A DNA stretch of 64,000 nucleotides from positions 1-64,000 of the forward strand of contig JAJCZX010000033.1 of assembly GCA_029262195.1 (NCBI GenBank), given 5' to 3'. Both the position numbers and the translations under genes were made by a program. How positions within the stretch are numbered: the stretch's first letter is position 1; every line of letters starts with the position of its first letter. This stretch comes from Gemmatimonadota bacterium. GTDB taxonomy: Bacteria; Gemmatimonadota; Gemmatimonadetes; Gemmatimonadales; GWC2-71-9. Below the pieces are notes generated by a model. The model was given only the letters and a program-made list of their open reading frames with translations, did not search any database and was not told where the DNA came from. Positions 48,708 through 59,024 of this stretch are shown here, one piece after another.

Positions 48708-49617
48708 GGAGTTTGTCCGTTTTTAATTTGCGCAGTGATGACAGATGTTTTGAAAGGGATTTTTTCAGGGCCACGGCGGTTGCCGAAGGATCGTTGTGTG
48801 CCGCACCGAGCGGTTCCTTTATTATCTCATCAATAACCCCAAGTTCCAACAGGCTGGGTGCGGTAATCTTCAGCGCTTCGGCCGCGCGGGCCTTTTTGGT
48901 GGCATCGTTCCACAAAATTGCGGCACAACCCTCGGGTGTGATCACGGAGTAAATGGAATTCTCCAGCATCAGCACTCTGTCGGCCAGAGCCAACGCCAGG
49001 GCTCCCCCTGATCCGCCTTCGCCGATGATCGTCGCGACGATCGGGGTTCGCAGGCGGGCCATTACCTCAAGGTTTCGGGCAATCGCTTCAGCTTGTCCAC
49101 GCTCTTCGGCCCCAAGGCCCGGATAGGCCCCGGCAGTGTCCACCAGGGTGACCACAGGGATTTTCATTCGCTCAGCAACAAGCATTAACCTCAGCGCCTT
49201 GCGGTAACCTTCGGGGTGTGCCATCCCGAAGTTGCGTTTCAAGTTTTCTTTGGTGTTACGGCCCTTTTGCTGGCCGATCACCATGACGGTGTGGCCGTCC
49301 AGGCGCGCGAGGCCAGCTACGATCGCCGGGTCGTCGCGGAACTGACGGTCGCCACGCAATTCAATGAAGTCGGTAAATGCTTCGTTGATGTAATCGAGCG
49401 AATACGGACGCCGCGGGTGGCGGGCTACCTGGACCCGTTGGAACGGATCGAGGTTTTCGTAGATCTCGCTACGAAGTTCGCTGAGCTTGTCTTTGAGAGG
49501 GCCGACCTCACGGTCAACATCCATCTCTCGTTCATCGGCCAGCTTTCGCAGTCCTTCTATTTGCCGCTCAAGTTCTACGATCGGCTGCTCAAAATCTAAT
49601 TGAAAATTGGAAGCCAC
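48655..49617 (-). CDS. accA: acetyl-CoA carboxylase carboxyltransferase subunit alpha
   Basis: FTDFIELRGDRQFRDDPAIVAGLARLDGHTVMVIGQQKGRNTKENLKRNFGMAHPEGYRKALRLM. Confidence 0.96.
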   Translation of the reverse strand: MASNFQLDFEQPIVELERQIEGLRKLADEREMDVDREVGPLKDKLSELRSEIYENLDPFQRVQVARHPRRPYSLDYINEAFTDFIELRGDRQFRDDPAIVAGLARLDGHTVMVIGQQKGRNTKENLKRNFGMAHPEGYRKALRLMLVAERMKIPVVTLVDTAGAYPGLGAEERGQAEAIARNLEVMARLRTPIVATIIGEGGSGGALALALADRVLMLENSIYSVITPEGCAAILWNDATKKARAAEALKITAPSLLELGVIDEIIKEPLGAAHNDPSATAVALKKSLSKHLSSLRKLKTDKLLARRAEKFLAMGKFTDG

Positions 49618-49625
49618 AGACGTGG

Positions 49626-52600
49626 TTACCTCGTTTTTACCATTCTTACGTGTTCGGCGCCTACGATACTCTTAAGGGCCGTATAAAACTCGTCAGTAAT
49701 CTCTACCCTAATATTACGGGAACGCAATCGTGCTTGCGATCCGTTGACCCCCTTCCAATCCACCAGAAGAGGTGCCGGGCCGGTGTGGGCGGCACAAAGA
49801 GCGGCCATGGCCCGGGTCGAATCGGGGTCGGGAGCAGCGTCGGCATTCCAGGAAACTTCGATTCCTATCGCACCCGAATTTTTTAGAGTGTCCATGCGGA
49901 GAGCGGCTTCAATAATAAACGGAGCCTTTTCGTCACCCTTGTCCCGTGGGCTGTAACCGCCGGTGAGGACGTAAGCGGTGTCGGCCTCGATGACATCAGA
50001 CAACTCTTTCCACGTATCTGGAAAGACGATGGCTTCTGCCGTGCCGTGAAAATCTTCCATCGTAAGCCGTGCGTATTCGGAGCCGGTTTTACGGCTTATC
50101 TGTCGCGAGACCGCCGTAACGACAACGGCTGCAGTCACCTGGTGATCGCTCCATGTTCCGAGCGTGGCGGTGGTGCGGTTTCCGAAGATGGCAACCTCTT
50201 CCCGGAACTCCTCCAGAGGGTGCCCGGAAATGAAAAACCCGATCACTTCTTTTTCCTTGGCCAGGCGCATTTTTTCGGACCACGCTGGCAGGTCAGGTAC
50301 GGGAAGTGGGTGGGAATTGTCTGATTCAGAGCCTACGTCAAAAAGGGAGGCCTGCCCGGCATCCAATTCAGCCTGCCTGATTTGAGCGGCCCCGATCGCC
50401 ATTTCAATCATAGCCGTGGTCTGGGCTCTGTTCGCGGGCAGGTCGTCAAACGCCCCCGATGCGGCCAACGCTTCAAATACGCGTTTGTTGCAAAGCCGCA
50501 GGTCGATTCTTTCGGCGAACTCCTGCAGGTCTTTCGGAGCCCCGCCCTTTTCTCGGGCCGCAATTATCGACTCGACGGCAGAGGACCCGACGTTCTTGAC
50601 GGCGCCCAGTCCGAACCGGATTTCCCTGTCGCCGGTGACCGTGAATTTTTGTCCCGACTCATTGACCGAAGGTGGGAGTACCTGAATGCCCATTTCTCGG
50701 GCCTCGTTGATATACTGCACCACCTTGTCGGTGTTGCCAATCTCGGACGAAAGCAGGGCTGCCAGGAATTCTGCCGGGTAGTATGTCTTTAGCCATGCCG
50801 TTTGGAATGACAGGAGGCTGTAAGCAACACTGTGCGATTTGTTGAAACCGTAACGACCGAAAGTTTTGATCTGGTCCGAAATGTCTTCGACCTGTTTGCG
50901 GTTGTGCCCCTTTTCGATCGCCCGCGAAACAAATTTGTCGAGTTCAGCGTCGATGAGTTCCTGGTTCTTTTTACCTACCGCTTTTCGCAAAACGTCCGCT
51001 TCGGCGAGTGTGAACCCGGCCAGAACGTTCGCGATCCTCATAACCTGCTCCTGATACACGATTACTCCGTATGTAGAACGGAGCACCTCCTCAAGATCCG
51101 GGTGCGGGTATTTTACCGCTTCCTTGCCGCGTTTTCGCTTGATGTAAACGAGGTGCATTCCGGAGTCCAGAGTTCCGGGTCTTACCAGAGCGTTTGTCGC
51201 CACCAGATCGTTGAAGCAATCGGCGCCAAGCTGTCTCAGAACATCCGTAGCCAGGGCTGATTCGAACTGGAAAATCCCAGCAGTGCGTCCGGCTCGGATC
51301 TGTTCGTAAACGACCGGATCGTCGAGGTTTAATTCTTCGAGATCAATCTTGATGCCGCGTCGAGTTTCCACCGCAGCAACGGCGTCATGGATAACGGTGA
51401 GCGTCTTTAGGCCGAGGAAGTCCATCTTCAACATGCCGACCCGCTCGAGGACGTTCATGTCGTACTGCGTTATGATGGCGCGCTTGCCGTTTTTGGCACC
51501 CTGCTTTTCCGCCTGGGTGCAAACCGGCACGTAGTTGTCCACCGGGCCTGGCGCGATTACGACACCTGCAGCGTGCACAGAAGAATGTCGCGAAAGTCCT
51601 TCGATGCGTGATCCCAGCTCGACAAGCCGGTTCACGTTCTTGTCAGCCTTCCTGAGCGCAGCCAGTTCGGAAATTTTCTCGGCGGCTTCTGCAACCGAGA
51701 GCGAAAAAGCCGGACCGGACGGGATCAGTTTGGCAATTTTGTCAGCCTCACCGATAGGCATACTCAAAACCCGTGCGACGTCTCGGACCGTAGCGCGTGC
51801 TTTTAACGTTCCGAATGTGATTATCTGGCTAACCGAATCGTGCCCGTACCGTTCGCGCACGTATTCAATAATCTCCCCGCGGCGTTCATAACAAAAGTCG
51901 ATATCGATATCAGGCATCGAAACCCGGTCGGGATTCAGAAAACGCTCGAAAAGCAGGTCGTACTTTAGCGGATCAACGTTGGTAATTCCCAAACCATAGG
52001 CGACCAGGGAACCGGCTGCAGACCCGCGGCCCGGTCCAACCGGGATTCCCCTGTCCAGGGCTGCCTTGATGAAATCCTGCACGATCAAGAAGTAACCGGC
52101 GTACCCGGTTTTGGTGATTACGGCCAGCTCGTAGTCCAGCCGTTCCTGCACCGCTTCAGGGAGAGGGGTGCCGTATTTTTTCTGCGCGCCGATCGTCGCG
52201 ATATCCACGAGCATGTGGTTGTCGTCGCGATATTTTTCTTCTCGCGGAAATTCCGGTAGAAAGTATTTTTTCTCGAAATCCAGTTCGCATAGATTGGCAA
52301 CCGCAACCGTATTTTCCAGAATGTCGGTTCGGTCCGGGAAGAGGGAGCGCATTTCCTCTTCGGACTTTACGTACGATTCCTGCCCGGTGAAACGAAAGCG
52401 CGTGGGATCGTCGAGGTTCTTGCCGGTACCGATCGCAAGAAGTACGTCGTGCGCTTCGGCGTCCTCTTTCCTCAAATAATGCGCGTCGTTTGTCACCAGA
52501 ACCGGGAGTCCCATTTCATCCCCGAGTTGGAACATCCCGTCGGCAACGATTTTTTCTTCCGGAATCCCGTGGTCCTGCACCTCAAGCCAGAAGCCGTCCT

Positions 52601-53105
52601 TGCCGAACACCCTGGAGAACCATTCGGCCGATTCGCGGGCCTTTTCGATATTTCCCTGCCGCAACCAGAGTGCGACCTCTCCCGAAAGGCACGCGGCCAG
52701 ACAGATGATGCCTTCGGAATATTGTTCTATTACCTCGCGGTCGATGCGTGGTCGACGGTAGTAACCTTCCACAAACCCGATTGAAGAAAGTTTGACGAGG
52801 TTTTGGTAACCCTTACGGTTCTTGGCTAGTAGGACCAGATGGGAGTAGTTTGCCGGAGCACCCTCAACCCTTTTTCGCTCGTGACGCGAACCGAATGCTA
52901 CATAGGCTTCAAACCCGAGAATGGGCCGTACTCCCGCGGCCTTCGCCTGCTCATAAAAAAGCCAGCTGGCGTGGAGGTTTCCATGGTCGGTGATGGCCAG
53001 GCTGTCCATCCCGAGGGCCTGCACGTGTGAGATAAGGTCTGGAATCCGATTTGCGCCGTCCAACAGTGAGAATTCCGAGTGGGTATGGAGGTGGGCGAAA
53101 CTCAC
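49626..53105 (-). CDS. dnaE: DNA polymerase III subunit alpha
   Basis: PHP domain FAHLHTHSEFSLLDGANRI, VGPGRGSAAGSLVAYGLGITNVDPLKYDLLFERFLNPDRVSMPDIDIDFCYERR, FGRYGFNKSHSVAYSLLSFQTAWLKTYYP. Confidence 0.97.
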   Translation of the reverse strand: MSFAHLHTHSEFSLLDGANRIPDLISHVQALGMDSLAITDHGNLHASWLFYEQAKAAGVRPILGFEAYVAFGSRHERKRVEGAPANYSHLVLLAKNRKGYQNLVKLSSIGFVEGYYRRPRIDREVIEQYSEGIICLAACLSGEVALWLRQGNIEKARESAEWFSRVFGKDGFWLEVQDHGIPEEKIVADGMFQLGDEMGLPVLVTNDAHYLRKEDAEAHDVLLAIGTGKNLDDPTRFRFTGQESYVKSEEEMRSLFPDRTDILENTVAVANLCELDFEKKYFLPEFPREEKYRDDNHMLVDIATIGAQKKYGTPLPEAVQERLDYELAVITKTGYAGYFLIVQDFIKAALDRGIPVGPGRGSAAGSLVAYGLGITNVDPLKYDLLFERFLNPDRVSMPDIDIDFCYERRGEIIEYVRERYGHDSVSQIITFGTLKARATVRDVARVLSMPIGEADKIAKLIPSGPAFSLSVAEAAEKISELAALRKADKNVNRLVELGSRIEGLSRHSSVHAAGVVIAPGPVDNYVPVCTQAEKQGAKNGKRAIITQYDMNVLERVGMLKMDFLGLKTLTVIHDAVAAVETRRGIKIDLEELNLDDPVVYEQIRAGRTAGIFQFESALATDVLRQLGADCFNDLVATNALVRPGTLDSGMHLVYIKRKRGKEAVKYPHPDLEEVLRSTYGVIVYQEQVMRIANVLAGFTLAEADVLRKAVGKKNQELIDAELDKFVSRAIEKGHNRKQVEDISDQIKTFGRYGFNKSHSVAYSLLSFQTAWLKTYYPAEFLAALLSSEIGNTDKVVQYINEAREMGIQVLPPSVNESGQKFTVTGDREIRFGLGAVKNVGSSAVESIIAAREKGGAPKDLQEFAERIDLRLCNKRVFEALAASGAFDDLPANRAQTTAMIEMAIGAAQIRQAELDAGQASLFDVGSESDNSHPLPVPDLPAWSEKMRLAKEKEVIGFFISGHPLEEFREEVAIFGNRTTATLGTWSDHQVTAAVVVTAVSRQISRKTGSEYARLTMEDFHGTAEAIVFPDTWKELSDVIEADTAYVLTGGYSPRDKGDEKAPFIIEAALRMDTLKNSGAIGIEVSWNADAAPDPDSTRAMAALCAAHTGPAPLLVDWKGVNGSQARLRSRNIRVEITDEFYTALKSIVGAEHVRMVKTR

Positions 53106-53413
53106 CTGAACACCGGTCCCGAGCGGGCCAGCGGCGCCCTAATCTCTCGAACGGGATGTACAGTATGTAAAACGGCTAAGTCGTTTAAAAACAATGCGAT
53201 AGGCCCGGATAATGTTGAAGGGAGACCATGTAGGACTGCCTTCGATGCTCGGCGTTATGGATCATACATTGCCGGGTGTACTGCGGCAACAGTGACACGA
53301 GAGTCGACCAGAATAGGCGGCTGAGTTGGTTCCGGTGGACGATCGAGCACGTAACTTTCTATCCGGTAAGGGGTTATCTTCAGAAGACATTTCACTTTTT
53401 CCACGAATTTTCG

Positions 53414-55573
53414 ATGAAATCCAAACGAGCAATCTCGCTCCTGGCCTTGATGTTGGTGCCGCTGGGATGTGGTGGTGATGAAGAATTTCCTCCTCCGGAG
53501 ACTATTCGGATTGTGCCGTCGTCGAACAACCAGTCGGCGCCTGCTTCCGCTCCTCTTCCGGCCCCTCTGGCCGTCGAGGTGCTCGATGCCGAGGGACAAC
53601 CGGCTGTGCGGGCGCGGGTCCGTTGGACGGCGGCGGCAGGTGGGTCCGTTTCCGACAGCGTATCCCTGGCTGGCGGCGATGGCATCGCGATAATGCCCTA
53701 TCGCCTTGGATCCACTCCAGGAACCTTCTCAATTACGGCTGTGCTGGATCAGAGGGAAGACCGATCTGCCGTTTTTAGTGCAACCGGATTCGCCGCTGCG
53801 GCGGTAACTCAGGTCGTACCGGCAACCTATACAGGCGGGGATACCCTTGAGGTGAGAGGTACCGGGCTGAGTACAGTCGATGTCGTCCAATTCGGGACAG
53901 TCGGAGCCCCACCTCTGTCGGCCACCGAAACCTCGATTGCAGTTATCGCTCCCGTATGTCTCGACCCTGGGTCCATTGATTTAAGTGTTGTTCAGCGCGG
54001 GATCCGTTCGGGGACGGTTCCCACGACCTACACTGCCGGTGCCGGGATCGCAGGCCTCGCTCCTGGTCAGTATGTCTCGATAGCGGCGGTTGACGTCGCG
54101 GGCTGTGCCAGTTTTCCGACTGCGGGGAACAGCGGTGCCGAGTATCTCATGGTCGTGCAGAGTGTGACCGGTACCCCTGGGGTTACAGCGAGCTACAGGC
54201 TCAGGGGTGATACGCTGGCACCTACTAGTGTGGTGGGTACGGCCGTTCCAGCAGAGTTGTCTTTCGCCGACAGATTCCACAACAGTTTGCGGGAAAGGGA
54301 GGCCGAAGTGGCCCGGATGCCCAAACCCGAGCAACCGCTGTTGGCTGTGGGTCCAGAGGTGGCGGTGAACGTGGGGGATAGCAGAGCCTTCAGAGTCTGC
54401 AACAAAATTGGGTGCCAGTCTCAATCAGACTTCGATGAAGTTGACGCGGAAGCGCGTTTTGTGGGTAATCGTACAATTCTCTACTCCGACAAGAATTCAC
54501 CGGGGGGAGGGTTTACGGACGTTGATTTCGAGACATTCGGTCAACTGATCGATGGTCGGCTTTACGGCGTAGCGTCGTCGTCTTTTGGTGTTGAGTCCGA
54601 TGTCGATCGTAACGGGAGGGTGGCAATCCTTTTTACTCCGACGGTAAATGGACTTAACTCCCCCAGCGACTGCGGTAACTCGATTTTCGTTGGTTTCTTC
54701 TTCGGCGTTGATATCGATCCCTCTTTTGCGCAGGACGATCGGTCAAACAAGGGAGAGGTGTTTTACGCTTTGACTCCAGACCCCAATGGTTTCGCAGGCT
54801 GCACGGTTTCGCTGGATGGAGTCAGGAACCTGGTTCCGGTTACACTGGTCCACGAACTACAACACATGATCAGCTACAACCAGCATGTGTTGGTGCGGGG
54901 AGGAGATAAGGAAGTCCTGTGGTTGGATGAGGCTCTGTCCCATGCGGCCGAAGAGATAGCTGCTCGAGATTTTTTGACGGCTGGAGACGAGGGCTCTTTC
55001 TCGCAGTTTGCTACCGGCAACCTGTCTAATCTCTATCGATATTTGCGGACGCCGACATCTTTTTCTCCCGTAGCAACGGAGGGGACCGGGTCGCTGGAAG
55101 AGCGGGGTGCCAGCTGGTGGTTGGTGCGATGGGTCCTGGATCATTTCGGCGATGGAAGCCCAAGGTTGCTGGTAGAAACATCCGCGACAGGAATAGACAA
55201 CATTGAGGCCTTTGCGGGTGAACCGATCGAGGGGATTCTGACTGAGTGGGCACTGGCAACATTCGTTTCGGACCTGCCGGGATTTTCGGCCAGCGACCGC
55301 CTCAGTTTTGACTTTTGGAGGCTCAGGAATGTTTTCGAGGGCTTCAATCGACAATCGCCTTCACGTTTCCCTCTCGCGTTCCCTGTCGTGCCTCCCGTAT
55401 TCGGAGGTGCCTTCGGACAGGTTACCGGCGCTGTACGGAGCGGTTCTGGCGATTATTTTCAACTTGTGCAACCGCCCATGGGACCGGGCTTCTCCATCGA
55501 GTTGACCAACGGGACTGGCGGTCCCACCCAGGACGGTGCCAGGGTGAGGTTAAACGTTCTGAGAGTCAGGTAG
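53414..55573 (+). CDS. large lipoprotein with IPT/TIG-like domain and HEXXH metalloprotease-like domain
   Basis: Lipobox LMLVPLGCGGDE; VTQVVPATYTGGDTLEVRGTGLSTVDVVQFG (IPT/TIG-like); VTLVHELQHMISYNQH...LWLDEALSHAAEEIA (HEXXH + downstream Glu). Confidence 0.65.
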   Translation: MKSKRAISLLALMLVPLGCGGDEEFPPPETIRIVPSSNNQSAPASAPLPAPLAVEVLDAEGQPAVRARVRWTAAAGGSVSDSVSLAGGDGIAIMPYRLGSTPGTFSITAVLDQREDRSAVFSATGFAAAAVTQVVPATYTGGDTLEVRGTGLSTVDVVQFGTVGAPPLSATETSIAVIAPVCLDPGSIDLSVVQRGIRSGTVPTTYTAGAGIAGLAPGQYVSIAAVDVAGCASFPTAGNSGAEYLMVVQSVTGTPGVTASYRLRGDTLAPTSVVGTAVPAELSFADRFHNSLREREAEVARMPKPEQPLLAVGPEVAVNVGDSRAFRVCNKIGCQSQSDFDEVDAEARFVGNRTILYSDKNSPGGGFTDVDFETFGQLIDGRLYGVASSSFGVESDVDRNGRVAILFTPTVNGLNSPSDCGNSIFVGFFFGVDIDPSFAQDDRSNKGEVFYALTPDPNGFAGCTVSLDGVRNLVPVTLVHELQHMISYNQHVLVRGGDKEVLWLDEALSHAAEEIAARDFLTAGDEGSFSQFATGNLSNLYRYLRTPTSFSPVATEGTGSLEERGASWWLVRWVLDHFGDGSPRLLVETSATGIDNIEAFAGEPIEGILTEWALATFVSDLPGFSASDRLSFDFWRLRNVFEGFNRQSPSRFPLAFPVVPPVFGGAFGQVTGAVRSGSGDYFQLVQPPMGPGFSIELTNGTGGPTQDGARVRLNVLRVR

Positions 55574-55576
55574 GAT

Positions 55577-56518
55577 TTGTCTAAAAACGCCGTCTTAATT
55601 ATCCGTGTCATCTTCGGGCTTGTGGCTACATCGTCCGGACTGTCGGCCCAACTGCGAACCGGTTTAACCCCTACTGTAACCCGGGCACCGGTTTCGATCC
55701 GAAGCGCCGGAATGAACGGCGTTGCGGTTGCCATGGTCGGTGATGCCGGGTCGGTGTTCACCAACCCGGCGGGCCTTGCAACAATCCGAAACATCGCCCT
55801 GGAAGGCGGCTACCGTGCTATGCCTCTGGATGGCCGTCTTGCTTCCGGCGCGCTCGGTATGCGGGTAAAACAGTTTGATGTAGGATTTGGGCTTATTGGT
55901 TTTGATCGGGGCTATGAATTGGCGAGGCGGATCGACTCGATTGCCGGTGATCCGCTGCCAACCGACGATTCTTTCAACGATTTTGAAGGTTTGGCTGTCG
56001 GCTCACTGGTCTACCGCCAGGGGATTATTGCGCTGGGTGGTTCGCTAAAGGGGATCCGACAACGTGCCGAAGCCGGCGACCGACGTGCTACTTCGATTGA
56101 CATGGGGATGGCCATAGCGGTTTTTGACATTATGGCCATCGGATTCTCGATCCAGAATTGGGGGGGCAACCTGCGGACTTCGAACGAATTGGAGATGCCC
56201 AGGCTCTCCAGGTTTGGCGCGATGCTCAACTACGTCGATCCTCAAGAAGGGTTCCGGCTGCTCTCCACCTTTGAGGTGCAGTGGCCCGAAGGAGAATCCT
56301 CCAGGTTGGTGTTGGGTGCAGAGGCGGGTGCGGTGTTGTCGGGTGTCGGAGTCCGCGTGAGGGCGGGGTGGGGAACGACTCAAATTGGCGACGTCCACTC
56401 CGATTTTACCTATGGGGCCAGCGTAGAACTCGGCACCGCCAACATTGATTGGGCTTACGAATCAAAAGGGATTTTCGATGAATCGGTAAACCGCTTCGGC
56501 ATTCGATTGCGGCTTTAG
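55577..56518 (+). CDS. PorV/UPF0164-like outer-membrane protein
   Basis: SIRSAGMNGVAVAMVGDAGSVFTNPAGLATIRNIALEGGY and C-terminal barrel strands; TTG start. Confidence 0.6.
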   Translation: MSKNAVLIIRVIFGLVATSSGLSAQLRTGLTPTVTRAPVSIRSAGMNGVAVAMVGDAGSVFTNPAGLATIRNIALEGGYRAMPLDGRLASGALGMRVKQFDVGFGLIGFDRGYELARRIDSIAGDPLPTDDSFNDFEGLAVGSLVYRQGIIALGGSLKGIRQRAEAGDRRATSIDMGMAIAVFDIMAIGFSIQNWGGNLRTSNELEMPRLSRFGAMLNYVDPQEGFRLLSTFEVQWPEGESSRLVLGAEAGAVLSGVGVRVRAGWGTTQIGDVHSDFTYGASVELGTANIDWAYESKGIFDESVNRFGIRLRL

Positions 56519-56536
56519 GGTTGACTTCTGCTTCGG

Positions 56537-57802
56537 TTAATGTCCCCGTAGTTTCTCCGCCTCTGCCACTCGTTTGATCGAGATAGCGAGCGCGGCAGTG
56601 CGCCACTGCACGTTCCTCTTTTCGACTATATCCTTCACTGTGTTGTAGGCACGATCCATTTTTATCCGCAGTTCGTCGTTAACCTTCTGGAACGACCAGG
56701 GGTGCTGCTGGAGGTTTTGAGTCCACTCGAAGTAACTGACGGTGACGCCCCCGGCGTTGGCGAGAAAATCGGGAATTACGTCAATGTCTCGATCAAACAA
56801 GATCTTGTCGGCCGTGGGTGTGGTCGGGCTGTTGGCAGCCTCAACGACGACCTTGCAATTCAACGTATCGGCGTTCTTTTCCCTTGTGATTACGCCGCCA
56901 AGAGCGGCCGGGATCAGCCAGTCGCAGGGGATTTTCCAGATGGCGTCGTTGGTGATTTTGTCTCCACCATCGAAATCTTGAACTGGTTGACGCTCAAGAT
57001 ATCCGTGTGGGAACAGCCTGGGAATATCCAAACCGTTTTCATTGTAGAGGCCACCGTCTACGTCGGTGACCGCAAGGATCTTGGCTCCTTGTTCGTGTAA
57101 CAGGCGTGCCAGATGGGCTCCCACGTTTCCGAAACCCTGGATGACCACTCGGCCGTCCTTGACTGGCACTCCAAAGTCGCGTCCATAGTTCTCGATGACG
57201 TAGGCGCAACCCTGCGCGGTTGCCTCTTCACGTCCGAGCGAGCCGCCGAGAGATACCGGCTTACCGGTGACAGCGGCAGGTGAATAGCCAACTCGTTTGG
57301 AATATTCGTCCAACATCCAGGCCATGACCTGAGCGTTGGTGTTTACGTCCGGGGCGGGAATATCCCGATAGGGGCCGAGGATGAGAGCAATCCGGTTAAT
57401 GAACACCCTGCTGAGTTGTTCGAGTTCTCGTTCCGACAGTTTTCTGGGATCAACCTGCACGCCGCCTTTCGCACCACCGAAGGGGATATCCATCAAAGCC
57501 GTCTTCCAGGTCATCGTGGTGGCCAGTCCAAGAACCTCGCTTTCGTCTGCCAGAGGGTGGAACCGGATGCCACCCTTGCAGGGGCCTCGTGCCCCACTGT
57601 GTTGTACTCGATATCCCTTGAAAATGTCAAACGAACCGTCGTCCATTCTAACCGGCACTTCGACTGTCATCGAACGGAATGGAGAGGTCAGGAGTTTACG
57701 TTGGTATGGTTCGAGCTCCATCAAGTCCGCGGCCATCTCGAACTGGTTATGGACGATTGCTCCGGTCCTCATTCCGTTTTTTTGCTTTGTTTTCTCAGTC
57801 AT
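56537..57802 (-). CDS. gdhA: glutamate dehydrogenase
   Basis: GGIRFHPLADESEVLGLATTMTWKTALMDIPFGGAKGGVQVDPRKLSERELEQLSRVF; IQGFGNVGAHLARLLHEQGAKILAVTD. Confidence 0.95.
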   Translation of the reverse strand: MTEKTKQKNGMRTGAIVHNQFEMAADLMELEPYQRKLLTSPFRSMTVEVPVRMDDGSFDIFKGYRVQHSGARGPCKGGIRFHPLADESEVLGLATTMTWKTALMDIPFGGAKGGVQVDPRKLSERELEQLSRVFINRIALILGPYRDIPAPDVNTNAQVMAWMLDEYSKRVGYSPAAVTGKPVSLGGSLGREEATAQGCAYVIENYGRDFGVPVKDGRVVIQGFGNVGAHLARLLHEQGAKILAVTDVDGGLYNENGLDIPRLFPHGYLERQPVQDFDGGDKITNDAIWKIPCDWLIPAALGGVITREKNADTLNCKVVVEAANSPTTPTADKILFDRDIDVIPDFLANAGGVTVSYFEWTQNLQQHPWSFQKVNDELRIKMDRAYNTVKDIVEKRNVQWRTAALAISIKRVAEAEKLRGH

Positions 57803-57907
57803 ATTGATCTTCGTGCCCTCGGTGGGGAGGCTTGGCTGCGACAGGACCGCTTTGCATCCGGCACTCGAAACGGCCTGTTGTATTTGTTCTGGGACGGTTT
57901 CGATATG

Positions 57908-58633
57908 CTAAATAGGTCTGGATTCGTCAAGGGAGAAGTCATTAGTTCTCGCTCGTAGAGTTTCCAGATTTTCGGAATAGACTTGTTGGTCGAAGATCTT
58001 TCCAAAGGCCTCCGAGGTCGATTGCAACGCCCTGTTCCAGAGGTCAGCGGCCTCTGTGCGCCCCGTTTCGTGTTGCATGCTAGTCATCTCCACGCCCTGG
58101 ATTCCACAGGGGACAATGAGATCGAAATTTGCCAGATCCGTGTTGACGTTGAGAGCGAAACCGTGCCAGGTTACCCATTGCTTAACATGAATCCCGATGC
58201 TGGCGATTTTACGATCTTCGACCCATACCCCCGTCAAACCACCGTTTCGTCGGGCTTCTATTCCGTGTTCTCCCAGGCTGACGATAAGTGCTGCTTCCAC
58301 CTCTCTCAAAAACCAATGGAGATCTTCTCTGTGTTCTTTCAGGTTGTATATGAGATAACCGACGAGCTGGCCGGGCCCGTGAAACGTCACGTCTCCTCCT
58401 CGGTCAATTTCGAAAAAATCGACCCCTCTGGTCTGCAGGGCCCTGGTGGGGGCGATGACGTTGTCTCGATGACCGGTACGACCCATTGTGATCACCGGTG
58501 GGTGTTCGAGGAGAAAGAGGACATCGTCAGGCTGTTCACCTGATATGCGTCCCAGTGCTGTTTTCTTTTGAAGTTCCTGCGCTTCCTCATAGGCGATTCG
58601 GCCCAGATTGACCACTGCAAGTCGACGACTCAT
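57908..58633 (-). CDS. lipB: octanoyltransferase
   Basis: LLEHPPVITMGRTGHRDNV, DRGGDVTFHGPGQLVGYLIYNL, KIASIGIHVKQWVTWHGFALNVNTDL. Confidence 0.95.
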   Translation of the reverse strand: MSRRLAVVNLGRIAYEEAQELQKKTALGRISGEQPDDVLFLLEHPPVITMGRTGHRDNVIAPTRALQTRGVDFFEIDRGGDVTFHGPGQLVGYLIYNLKEHREDLHWFLREVEAALIVSLGEHGIEARRNGGLTGVWVEDRKIASIGIHVKQWVTWHGFALNVNTDLANFDLIVPCGIQGVEMTSMQHETGRTEAADLWNRALQSTSEAFGKIFDQQVYSENLETLRARTNDFSLDESRPI

Positions 58634-59022
58634 TCTATTGAGGAGAGGGCCCCTTTATAGGACACGACTGAAACTCCGACGAGCAGGCACAGAAAAACGA
58701 TTAAGGCCGGGATCCCCCCCACCATATCGGCGGGGGCGGATAGGGCCGCTACGATGAAGCCCAGCATCGTGGCGATGGCGCTCGTGACACCGCGTCTCCA
58801 GATGTCGTTGATTGACTCCGTGAGGTGCCAGGCGGTAGCAGCCGCAACGACAGCTCCGCCCAGAGTCGCGGTCGAAATAATCATGAAGCTGGCAGTACCC
58901 TCGGTTTGGGCCAGTGAAACGGCCCTCAGCGCAATTACGCCGAGGGTAATCGTTGCCGCTCCGGCAGTTGCCCCTGCAGCTATGGTTGCCAGTACTAACG
59001 CAATCGGGTCTTTGGGAGCCAC
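58630..59022 (-). CDS. small multi-TM hypothetical protein
   Basis: Four hydrophobic segments; 4-nt overlap with lipB, 2 nt after lpd. Confidence 0.5.
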   Translation of the reverse strand: MAPKDPIALVLATIAAGATAGAATITLGVIALRAVSLAQTEGTASFMIISTATLGGAVVAAATAWHLTESINDIWRRGVTSAIATMLGFIVAALSAPADMVGGIPALIVFLCLLVGVSVVSYKGALSSIE

Positions 59023-59024
59023 GA

